A stretch of DNA of 64,000 nt. Origin: Mucilaginibacter cryoferens. GTDB taxonomy: Bacteria; Bacteroidota; Bacteroidia; Sphingobacteriales; Sphingobacteriaceae. The notes beneath the pieces were generated by a model that made no database searches, was not told the origin of the DNA, and saw only the letters and a program-made list of their open reading frames with translations. The position numbers and the translations under genes are program-made. This document shows, piece by piece, positions 57,020-64,000 of the stretch. The stretch lies in assembly GCF_014205845.1 (NCBI RefSeq), contig NZ_JACHCR010000023.1:60636-124635 (forward strand), in the 5' to 3' direction. Positions within the stretch are counted from its first letter, which is position 1. Each line of letters opens with the position of its first letter.

Positions 57020-57445
57020 ATGAAGAGCATATGCATAGGCCTTTTCTTTTGCCTTCCCTTGAAACGCTTGTCAATAAGCTCACCCTTTGGATACAGGATA
57101 CATCCTGTATATGGAAGGTCTGCTTTTCATTCAGGTGTAGATTTCCGGGCCAGCAGGGATACGGTATATGCCATATTGGAGGGTACAGTAACAGATGCCG
57201 GGTACAGTAAAATATCGGGGGTATTTATAAAACTGGATCATGGTGATTTCCAAAGTAGCTACAGCCACCTTTCCAGGATTTTTGTCATATCCGGTGATAC
57301 CCTTACTGCGGGCGATCCCATGGCCATTACCGGCGCGACCGGCAGGGTGACAGGCGGCCATTTACATTTCAGCATGCGGTTCAGGAACCGGCTGGTCGAT
57401 CCTATGGCCTTGCTGCAGGCCTTCCCCAAATTTAATAATCAATAA
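57020..57445 (+). CDS. M23-family peptidoglycan peptidase
   Basis: A 141-residue LytM domain from the ATG at 57020. Zinc ligands His37-x3-Asp41 (HSGVD) and the late GHLHFSM are present. Such enzymes cut peptide crosslinks to let the transfer channel through the wall. A short signal segment may be at the start. Confidence 0.88.
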   Translation: MKSICIGLFFCLPLKRLSISSPFGYRIHPVYGRSAFHSGVDFRASRDTVYAILEGTVTDAGYSKISGVFIKLDHGDFQSSYSHLSRIFVISGDTLTAGDPMAITGATGRVTGGHLHFSMRFRNRLVDPMALLQAFPKFNNQ

Positions 57446-57456
57446 ACTATAATCAG

Positions 57457-58635
57457 ATGAGTGAACAATTCAAACTACTGTCAGCACAGATCGCTGATAA
57501 GATGATTGCCGCTTTAAAAGCAGGCAATTCGATTTTTCAAAAACCAATAAAGCCGAATGGTAAAGCGGCATTCGCCATGCCCTACAATCCCACCACCGGG
57601 CTCAATTACGCCGGCCCGGCCGCGCTGGTCCTGCTCATGAAGGGCAAGGAAGATCCGCGCTGGATGTCTTATAAACAGGCTTCATTTAATAAAACGCCGG
57701 TAGAAAAGAATGAAAAAGGTACCTTGATCCAGTTCTTTGCCACCAACGGGCAACAGCCGAAGATTGGGGACGACGGGCAACCGGAGTTGAAAAAAAATGG
57801 AAAGCCTAAATACGAAAAAGTGCCGCTGGAAGAACCTCTGTTAAAAGATGCGTGGCTGTTCAACGGCGCGCAGCTGCGTAACCTCCCGGAATTAACAACT
57901 GGCCAGGACATGGAGTTGCCCCATCCGCTGGAGCGCGCCAAAGCGCTCATCGATGCCACCGGCGCATCCTTGGTTTACTCCCACAGCCACACCTTTTACA
58001 ACCCGCAATCGGATACCATCGCGGTAAAGGAATACCACGACGAGTTCGAACACGTTTCCGCAGTCATGGAGCAGCTGCCCCGCTGGGCAGCTGCCGCGGA
58101 AGATGTTTATTTCGACCTGCCGCCTATCGGTGAAGCCGATGATTTCAACCGGCGCGAATTACGGGCAAACTTAGCTACCGTTTTAATTAGCGCGGAACTG
58201 AATTTGGCTATCAAATTGGACTTGTCTAAAGAATTGACAGATGACTGGGTACGCATCCTGACTGAAAACCCTTCCGAATTATTTAACGCCGCCGATGATG
58301 CACAGGTAGTTGTCGATTACCTGATGAACTTTGAGCAAAAGCGGGAATTAAAGGAGGAAGTTTCCCAGGCTTTGCCTCCCGTTGCTAAAGGTGAAGTGAT
58401 ACCGTACAATAACACACTTTATGAGATAGAAAAAGTACTGGCCAATAAATCCCTCAAAATAATTAACCAGGATACTGGGGAGCGGTCCAAAGTGGATAAG
58501 AAGGATGGCCTGTATACCTCCCTCATGAATGCCCGTGCACATTCACAGGAAGTCGCCGTGGATTATAACCAGGAGGCCGGTGCCGAAATGGAAACCGCGG
58601 TAGATAATGCACAAACCTATTCAAGAAAAAGATAA
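57457..58635 (+). CDS. ArdC-like antirestriction/ssDNA-binding protein without HExxH
   Basis: A 392-residue protein. The N-terminal part (MPYNPTTGLNYAGPAALVLL, DPRWMSYKQA) fits the ArdC ssDNA-binding domain. The following zincin part has YNPQSDTIAVKEYHDEFEH, where canonical ArdC has HELxH; here H-D-E-F-E-H is shifted by one residue, so it may not be a normal metallopeptidase. C-terminal about 100 residues are variable. Confidence 0.7.
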   Translation: MSEQFKLLSAQIADKMIAALKAGNSIFQKPIKPNGKAAFAMPYNPTTGLNYAGPAALVLLMKGKEDPRWMSYKQASFNKTPVEKNEKGTLIQFFATNGQQPKIGDDGQPELKKNGKPKYEKVPLEEPLLKDAWLFNGAQLRNLPELTTGQDMELPHPLERAKALIDATGASLVYSHSHTFYNPQSDTIAVKEYHDEFEHVSAVMEQLPRWAAAAEDVYFDLPPIGEADDFNRRELRANLATVLISAELNLAIKLDLSKELTDDWVRILTENPSELFNAADDAQVVVDYLMNFEQKRELKEEVSQALPPVAKGEVIPYNNTLYEIEKVLANKSLKIINQDTGERSKVDKKDGLYTSLMNARAHSQEVAVDYNQEAGAEMETAVDNAQTYSRKR

Positions 58636-58637
58636 AT

Positions 58638-59435
58638 ATGTTTCAGCAAATATTTAAAGAGCAGGAGCTGCCGCTGGCAGACCTCCAAAAGATCGGCCTT
58701 GCCCATGGGACGCATATGAATTTAACGGAAAAGGATCTGGCTGCCCTTCTGTCCGGCAACCGCACCGGCATGATGCGTTTCGAAAATCTCGAAGCAGATG
58801 GCTTGCACATTCCTGCCCTCGATGCTAAATTATCCCTGCGCCCCAATGCTGCCGGTAATTTAGATTTGTTGGTCCACCCGATCTATCGCGAGGTAGATAT
58901 CCCGGATTTCCTGGCGGATACCGAGGCCGAGGTGCTGGAAAAGGGCGAACTCGTCAATATCGAAAAAACGATCAATGACCATGGCGTAAAAAAAGAGGTA
59001 TTGATCGAATTTGATGCCGATACCCGCGAGTTTGTCATTACCGATACCGAAAAGATCCTGGTGCCGGATATGGTCAACGACCAGCTGCTAACCCTCGATC
59101 AGAAGGAACGGTACCGCAAGGGTAAGGAAGTGCAGATCCAGGATGGTACCGCGTTCCAGTTCAGCGCTACCGATGAAAACTCGGTCAGGGCGAACAGGAT
59201 CGGCCTGGTGGTATCTATCGTGTTGGATGGCGGCATGTCTTACCTGTTGTATAAAGGCCTGAACGCGCTGTTTAACAAAAAATGGGATGCTCAAAAAGCA
59301 GCCGATGTTAGCCCCGGCTACCTCAAAGCTAAAATGGACATGGACGAATTGCAAACACATCAGGGCCGTGACATCAATTCCCGTTCTCATAACCAGCAAC
59401 AACGGGGATACACCCATTCCGCCCACCGTCGCTGA
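58638..59435 (+). CDS. DUF4099/DUF3945-type protein
   Basis: A 265-residue protein typical of these elements. DUF4099-like N-terminus (FKEQELPLADLQKIGL, LLSGNRTGMMRF), then DUF3945-like repeats (FDADTREFVITD, DQKERYRKGKEVQIQDGTAFQFSA). Function unknown. The stop of this gene overlaps the next start. Confidence 0.8.
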   Translation: MFQQIFKEQELPLADLQKIGLAHGTHMNLTEKDLAALLSGNRTGMMRFENLEADGLHIPALDAKLSLRPNAAGNLDLLVHPIYREVDIPDFLADTEAEVLEKGELVNIEKTINDHGVKKEVLIEFDADTREFVITDTEKILVPDMVNDQLLTLDQKERYRKGKEVQIQDGTAFQFSATDENSVRANRIGLVVSIVLDGGMSYLLYKGLNALFNKKWDAQKAADVSPGYLKAKMDMDELQTHQGRDINSRSHNQQQRGYTHSAHRR

Positions 59436-60055
59436 TGCATCCCTACCTTAGCCGCCTTGGTGTTCCCATTGAAGTGCAATCATTTTTCCGGCCATTCCAT
59501 CATCCTGATCCTAGAGGTAACCTCATTTTTAGCTATGGGGATGCTGTAGAGCATTTTGGTTTTGCCTTTCACAAAATCCCCAATCCGGATGAATTTTGGA
59601 TGGCCGGAAATTTGAATCGCCACATGATCAGCGACGTTTTCATTGCCGGTTCGGCAATGGAGTGCATCGCCTTCTTATCCCTGCACCCAACCTGGCTGAC
59701 AAAAGAGGATCATATCCTTTTCTTGAGCATGGGCACCCTGCCCAAAAACAGCCAATTGGAATGGATCTGTCGTAACCTGGGAAACAAAACATATCACCTG
59801 TTGTTTGGCAGGGATCTGTTGGGGCGTGGCTGCGATCTGAAAGTCGCTGCCGCCCTGCGGGGTTGGCCGATTGAAATCGCCGTGATGGATGAGGTTGTGC
59901 AGGTGGTATTTCGCCATGCTATTTATACATTTCAAACAAACCGGTTCAGCCTGCATGCTTTTGAAAAAGCGGCAGGCTACCGCTTCGCCATGCGCACCCA
60001 CAAATCAAACAAGGCAGATACCTATCTCAGCCAAGTGCTGGCGACCGCCTTTTAA
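59435..60055 (+). CDS. Hypothetical protein with a possible divergent Toprim fold
   Basis: A 206-residue protein. VFIAGSAMECIAFLSLHP and LLFGRDLLGRGCDLKVAAAL recall the two acidic segments of Toprim domains but without all acidic ligands. The assignment is tentative. Starts on the last base of the previous gene. Confidence 0.55.
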   Translation: MHPYLSRLGVPIEVQSFFRPFHHPDPRGNLIFSYGDAVEHFGFAFHKIPNPDEFWMAGNLNRHMISDVFIAGSAMECIAFLSLHPTWLTKEDHILFLSMGTLPKNSQLEWICRNLGNKTYHLLFGRDLLGRGCDLKVAAALRGWPIEIAVMDEVVQVVFRHAIYTFQTNRFSLHAFEKAAGYRFAMRTHKSNKADTYLSQVLATAF

Positions 60056-60073
60056 CCCTCTAAATTTCAACCT

Positions 60074-60547
60074 ATGGATTTTGATAAAATCAAAGAAAAG
60101 CCCGGATTTATCCTACGACCATCCGCGATCTATGCGCTGTTACATATCCTGCCCCTGCTGTGCTTGTCGGTAGTGTTTTTAATGGTCTCCCTGTGGTTAT
60201 GGCCGGTTTTTATATGGGTGAGCTTCGTGCTGATCTTGTTGGCCTGTTATCGTTTTTTGTATATCAGAAATATCCGTTACCTGATAAACCAGGAGGTGAT
60301 CCAGGTAAGCACCGGGCTTTTTTCAACGCGGCTGGATAGCCTTGAAATGCTCCGGGTCAAAGATTACGTGGTCCTGCAGCCCTTAATTCTTCGGGTGTTT
60401 AAACTGATGAATTTAACTTTAAAGACACCCCACCCGGAAAATAAGCGCATTACTTTTACAGGTATCCCGGTATCCGACATCATAGACACCATTCGGGATC
60501 ATGTGCAGAAAGCGCGCCTGGATATTAAAATTGCCAGGGGAAATTAA
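60074..60547 (+). CDS. Membrane protein with bacterial PH-like domain
   Basis: A 157-residue protein with two membrane helices (residues 20-65) and a bPH2-like domain (RYLINQEVIQVSTGLFSTRLDSLEMLRVKDYVVLQ). Common in conjugative elements; function not known. Confidence 0.75.
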   Translation: MDFDKIKEKPGFILRPSAIYALLHILPLLCLSVVFLMVSLWLWPVFIWVSFVLILLACYRFLYIRNIRYLINQEVIQVSTGLFSTRLDSLEMLRVKDYVVLQPLILRVFKLMNLTLKTPHPENKRITFTGIPVSDIIDTIRDHVQKARLDIKIARGN

Positions 60548-60611
60548 GTATTTATTTTCTTAAAAGACTTTGAATATACTAATTATTTTAGTAAATTCAA
60601 TAATTGAAATC

Positions 60612-60842
60612 ATGAAAACTGCCATTTACCTCCTTTTTACCTTTTTCATTTCAACCGGGTCCTTAATGGCGGGTTTGAATATGAAACACGCATTACCATG
60701 CTTTGCCATCTCCTTTGGCATTTGGGCGCTCTTTATCCGGGGTTATATGAAACGTTCAAAAGAAGCGACGCACAAGCGTAACAATGAACGGATATTTCAG
60801 GCGCATATGCGCGAATTTTACCACAACCGGCAACGTTATTAG
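60612..60842 (+). CDS. Small membrane protein
   Basis: A 76-residue protein from the ATG at 60612 (MKTAIYLLFTFFIST) with two hydrophobic helices and a basic tail (RSKEATHKRNNERIF). No family recognised. Two bases separate it from the next gene. Confidence 0.5.
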   Translation: MKTAIYLLFTFFISTGSLMAGLNMKHALPCFAISFGIWALFIRGYMKRSKEATHKRNNERIFQAHMREFYHNRQRY

Positions 60843-60844
60843 TC

Positions 60845-61180
60845 ATGAACGAATCATTACCGATCCCCATAAATTTCCAGGGCAGTGCACTTCAGTTTGA
60901 TGCCCGGTTTTTCAATTATGGATACAGCCACCGCGTGGAAGTTAACATCAACGGCATCCCGGTGATCTTTGAACCGGACGAAGAACGTAATTATAGGGCA
61001 TTGGTCAGCGCCGGGCAACTGGAAGCCAATAGCAGTACGTTAAATATCGGGCTGTTACAGGCAATTGCCGCCAGGTTGGAAGCGGGTCCTTCAAAAAAAC
61101 ATGATTTTAAAGACAGGGATTCAGCCTGTTTTGTATTATTGGGACTTGTTGACCTTCTCCCAGGCCGTTCGATTCGATAA
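60845..61180 (+). CDS. Hypothetical protein, last gene of the transfer module
   Basis: A 111-residue protein. The first 80 residues form a compact beta-rich domain (RVEVNINGIPVIFEPDEERNYRAL). The last 25 look unlike the rest and may be the result of a shifted end. A terminator hairpin follows. Confidence 0.6.
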   Translation: MNESLPIPINFQGSALQFDARFFNYGYSHRVEVNINGIPVIFEPDEERNYRALVSAGQLEANSSTLNIGLLQAIAARLEAGPSKKHDFKDRDSACFVLLGLVDLLPGRSIR

Positions 61181-61293
61181 CATCATTATTTCCAACGGCA
61201 TCGGCTTGTATAGGAGCTTATCCTTGCACCTCATCGTCATTGCCGGAAACTCCTGTGGTAATAACACCACAGATCACCATTTGATTGGAACGA

Positions 61294-61327
61294 AAAAGAG
61301 CAGGCAAAAAACAATGCCTGCTCTTTT
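61294..61327. terminator. Perfect bidirectional terminator
   Basis: AAAAGAGCAGGCA (61294-61306) and TGCCTGCTCTTTT (61315-61327) form a 13-bp perfect stem with an 8-nt A-rich loop, with A- and T-runs at the ends. It lies between the end of the transfer module and the convergent nuclease gene and can serve both. Confidence 0.92.
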
Positions 61328-61349
61328 AATAACCCGTTTAGCTACCTGA

Positions 61350-62477
61350 TCACTTCATGATGGTGATCCTTGCGGGATCAACGATAATGATCTCCGGCTT
61401 GCCTTTATAGTCTATCACTGTTCCCTCTACGCGGATGACTTTCCCATCAATCTGCGCCGCCAGGTCTTTCGCTTTACCCTTTAAAGCGATGGTCAGCAAC
61501 TGCTCAGGGTAAGCTGCACCCAGGTTGACCAATACCATACTCCCGATATCTTTTATAGTAAATACTTTTCCCTTCACACTCACTTCTTTCCCCGTCTGAC
61601 TTTTAACGTCTTCCAGTTTTACCTCCCGGCCTTTCACTTCAAGTTTGTCTGCCTGTGTAGGTGGTGCGAGCCTGACATCCGTGATGTTCACGTGCTCATT
61701 CTCCAGCAATTTATTCAGTTCACCCGCTAAGCGTATACCGGCCTGTTCAATCCGCAGGTGAATAACAGCTATGGATTTTTTATAATAATCTTCATCGATC
61801 GTTTCTCCCGGTTTAATATCGGCATATAGCTCACTGCTGATCTGGTAACTTTCCCAAAGCCATTGCATCGGACTGTCGTTCTGCCATTTTTTGATTTGCG
61901 CTACATTTGCCCAATCATACTTTTGAGCCATTTCTACATTGTTCAGCCCTTCATGATCGATCATCTTGCTATCCCAAAGACTATGCAGGTTAGTGCCGTT
62001 GTTATCATAACGAACCTGAATATCATTCCCTCCTTTATCCTCGGCCCGGCTCACATGCATGGGCTGGTGCGCGTCACCCACCAGGTGGATCAGGAATTTT
62101 AGCGCCTCATTCTTCTGATCTGTCGTTAAACCCTGGTCTTTCAGGTTCGCTTCCGCTTTCAGGATGGCAGTGTAAATATTGTCTTTATCCTGCTTTCCAA
62201 CTGCCTCTACAAACTGGTCTCGGCTTAAACCCAACGGCAGGTTCAGGAAATGCCAGGAGAATGTTTTTCTATACTTTTGGTCCCCCCTTATCTCATCTGC
62301 CCAGGAACTGGCATCGGTCATACTTTCACCTTTAAGATAATAGGCAACAACTTTAGACGTATTCGCAGACAAATGCTTTTCCGCTATGGTGGCTACCGCA
62401 CGGTGGCCTTTTGCTCCCCAGGAGGCCAGGCCGATAACCAGGATAACTAAGGATACAGGTAAAATGTATTTTCTCAT
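61350..62477 (-). CDS. S1/P1-type nuclease with an added C-terminal domain
   Basis: A 375-residue secreted nuclease. Cleavage of the signal peptide after Ser19 would expose Trp20 as the N-terminal zinc ligand, typical of S1/P1. Other ligands are His25, DASSWADEIRG, HLVGDAHQPMHV, KGGND and LHSLWD. Residues about 290-375 form a second domain of beta strands (VSVKGKVFTIKDIGSMVLVNL, VIRVEGTVIDYKGKPEIII) resembling a nucleic-acid-binding OB fold. It degrades RNA and single-stranded DNA outside the cell. Confidence 0.92.
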   Translation of the reverse strand: MRKYILPVSLVILVIGLASWGAKGHRAVATIAEKHLSANTSKVVAYYLKGESMTDASSWADEIRGDQKYRKTFSWHFLNLPLGLSRDQFVEAVGKQDKDNIYTAILKAEANLKDQGLTTDQKNEALKFLIHLVGDAHQPMHVSRAEDKGGNDIQVRYDNNGTNLHSLWDSKMIDHEGLNNVEMAQKYDWANVAQIKKWQNDSPMQWLWESYQISSELYADIKPGETIDEDYYKKSIAVIHLRIEQAGIRLAGELNKLLENEHVNITDVRLAPPTQADKLEVKGREVKLEDVKSQTGKEVSVKGKVFTIKDIGSMVLVNLGAAYPEQLLTIALKGKAKDLAAQIDGKVIRVEGTVIDYKGKPEIIIVDPARITIMK

Positions 62478-63062
62478 AAGGTAAACTTACAAAAGCTGCC
62501 CAACTCTACAATGCTAATTTTTATAGTATCCCAAAACAACTTGTATATCAACACCAATATTTCATTCCCTTTCTTCATTCAGATCCCTCCCCTTCTAAAA
62601 ACATACGTTCCAACCGTACCCGGGGGGGTACCTGGCTCATCCCTTCCGCCCATTCCGGCACCCCACCCTTGCTTTTACCCAACCCGCTCATGATACCCAA
62701 CACCGGTTCAAAAATAAAACCTGGCCCTCCGGGTGCCGCGCCCGGTACCAAAACCGGGAGGCAGTTCCATTTTTAAACCTTCATTGCTATTGCTTTTGGA
62801 AATTTCTTAACACAATCCACAATGGCATTTCATGTTCTGATGGCTGGTTCATTTGACCTTTGTCTGAGGCAAAATTACTCCTCTTCAGCTTGCAAGGCCA
62901 TGTAAATGCCGCTAAAAAAATCTCCACCCTTGCTGCACTTCAGGTAGTATTTTTTTCGCGTCAGCCTTGTTCGCCCTCCCCCCGCGCAAGTTTTCTGCCT
63001 CTATCAAAGGCCAAATGAGGCTTTTGCCGAAATGGCTTAAAAAAGATTAAAAAAGCAAGATC
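62478..63062. other. Intergenic region, with small GC-rich hairpins
   Basis: No gene. GTACCC-GGGG-GGGTAC makes a 6-bp stem at 62616-62631. A second imperfect GC-rich stem is near 62726-62755. Otherwise nothing. Confidence 0.4.
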
Positions 63063-63911
63063 ATGAAAAGGGTAGTAGACAAACACACTGTGGCCCACCT
63101 TTGGGCTAACCGGTTGCAGACCGATGCAAGAACAGCGACAGGAAACTTTTATTTTGAAAATGAAAAAATCTGGTCCTACGGATCGCATTTCCTGATTGCT
63201 TATCACGCACAAAACGACAATGGTGAACATGCTGTGGTGATCACCCGAAATAAATATAGTGTTACGACGTCCGAACAGGTCAGCATCGTACGGGCTGCCT
63301 CAAGCCATTTAAATCAACTCATCGTCCCCGACGCAGGAATAAGCAGGGAACCCTTGTTAAAGAAATGGTACAACGAAATAACAGGTATAGCAGCTAACCT
63401 GCAAAGGGCGAGGAAACCGGAAAAATATATTTACCAGATAAGAACTGTAATTCATGAAGCCAGGCGATATGCAGATTTCTTTGGTTTTGAATTACCTGCC
63501 TGTTTACGGAAAGCGGGCGAAATTCAAAATGCCGCCCAATATGCCGAAGTTTTGGAAAATGAAAACACGTTCCGAAAAAAGGAGGAAGAAAAGAATCGTA
63601 TAGAAGAACAAAAGATCCATAGGTTGCAGCTTAAGGACTGGCGCGCCTTGAAGTCAGGCTATATCAAAAAAAGAGATGGTTTTGATTATTTACGTTTTGA
63701 TAAAAGCACCAACCGGGTGCAAACTTCACAGCGCGTGGAAATACCTGCGACTATAGCCAGAAACTTTTACGCGCTCGTTTTAGACAGCCTTACTGATGGA
63801 GGATGTAAGAATTGTAAAATGACACTGATGGACAGGTACGAGGTAAACGAAATCAATAAGGATTTTATCAAAGTGGGTTGCCACAAAATAAGCATTAAAG
63901 AGATCAAATGA
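63063..63911 (+). CDS. Hypothetical protein of mobile-element type
   Basis: A 282-residue protein. Residues 1-80 (HTVAHLWANRLQTDARTATG, FYFENEKIWSYGSHFLIAYH, VVITRNKYSVTTSEQVSIVRAA) match a recurrent hypothetical protein of plasmids, phages and integrative elements. A Lys/Glu-rich coiled coil lies near 180-200. Function not known. Confidence 0.65.
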   Translation: MKRVVDKHTVAHLWANRLQTDARTATGNFYFENEKIWSYGSHFLIAYHAQNDNGEHAVVITRNKYSVTTSEQVSIVRAASSHLNQLIVPDAGISREPLLKKWYNEITGIAANLQRARKPEKYIYQIRTVIHEARRYADFFGFELPACLRKAGEIQNAAQYAEVLENENTFRKKEEEKNRIEEQKIHRLQLKDWRALKSGYIKKRDGFDYLRFDKSTNRVQTSQRVEIPATIARNFYALVLDSLTDGGCKNCKMTLMDRYEVNEINKDFIKVGCHKISIKEIK

Positions 63912-63972
63912 GATAGTCACAATTTAATCTGACAGTTACGATAATTTAAAACACGTAACAGAGATTAGTATT

Positions 63973-64000
63973 ATGACAACCCAAGCAAAGATCATCAAAA
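63973..64000 (+). CDS. Start of another gene, cut by the window end
   Basis: An ATG with nine open codons (MTTQAKIIK). The distance of 61 bp from the preceding stop suggests the same transcription unit. Nothing further can be said. Confidence 0.35.

Overview
The window looks like a chromosome segment of a Bacteroidota bacterium, most likely Sphingobacteriaceae (Mucilaginibacter/Pedobacter-like). The evidence is a DUF6377-type TPR sensor, CTnDOT-style tra genes of the DUF4133/DUF4134/DUF3408 families, FxsB-type radical SAM/SPASM genes, A-rich leaders without strong Shine-Dalgarno sequences, and at least one TAnnTTTG promoter element. Family assignments rest on motif recognition; no database search was run.

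Layout. (1) 1-5.7 kb, minus strand: a ribosomal-peptide modification locus with the N-terminal part of a LanB lantibiotic dehydratase (running off the left edge), two paralogous proteins with an HxD...H...R arrangement like Fe(II)/2-oxoglutarate oxygenases, a lipoprotein phosphoesterase between them, a radical SAM/SPASM cyclophane-type maturase, the C-terminal remnant of a second such maturase, and a lipoprotein cytochrome c. No precursor peptide was found. (2) 5.9-9.5 kb, minus: a DUF6377 sensor-regulator, a DeoR-type repressor and an MFS transporter broken by one missing base, with a doubled TTGCA-N6-TGCAA operator upstream. (3) 9.5-18 kb: sugar phosphotransferase for exopolysaccharide, remnants and small enzymes (NTF2-like, ATP-grasp, isochorismatase-like, SemiSWEET, alpha/beta hydrolase, AraC-Ogt repair fusion). 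(4) 18-21.5 kb: decayed DNA (integrase fragment joined to a ricin-lectin fragment, an NmrA-type gene with several frameshifts) followed by a GC-rich PAS protein. (5) 21.9-29.2 kb, plus: a thiamin operon behind a TPP riboswitch (thiS-thiC-thiE-like-thiE-thiG-thiH-thiF/rhodanese-thiD). (6) 30-35.3 kb: an IS630-like transposase, a Cys-rich secreted peptide, an AbiEi-like/Fic fusion with eight 24-bp tandem repeats directly upstream, and fragments of other genes. (7) 35.8-61.2 kb, plus: a conjugative element.

The element begins with two paralogous small DNA-binding proteins separated by a strongly structured 200-nt stretch with mutually exclusive hairpins. A CHC2/Toprim primase, a damaged cytosine methyltransferase, MobC, relaxase and ParA follow, then a type IV secretion operon (DUF3408, two TraE, TraF, TraG/VirB4, three TraI-like paralogs, TraJ, TraK, a TraL-like protein, TraM, TraN). 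A Fic toxin gene with its own 14-bp inverted-repeat operator sits before the VirD4-type coupling protein. The module closes with an M23 peptidase, an ArdC-like protein, DUF4099/DUF3945 and small proteins, and ends at a perfect 13-bp terminator hairpin. No integrase or attachment site was identified for it. (8) 61.3-64 kb: an S1/P1 nuclease with an extra C-terminal domain, a mobile-element-type hypothetical, and the first codons of another gene.

The most unusual items are the mixed LanB/radical SAM/HxD-H-R locus, the Fic fusion with its repeat array, the structured leader at 36.1-36.3 kb, and the 53-bp repeats that can mask the start codon of the coupling-protein gene.
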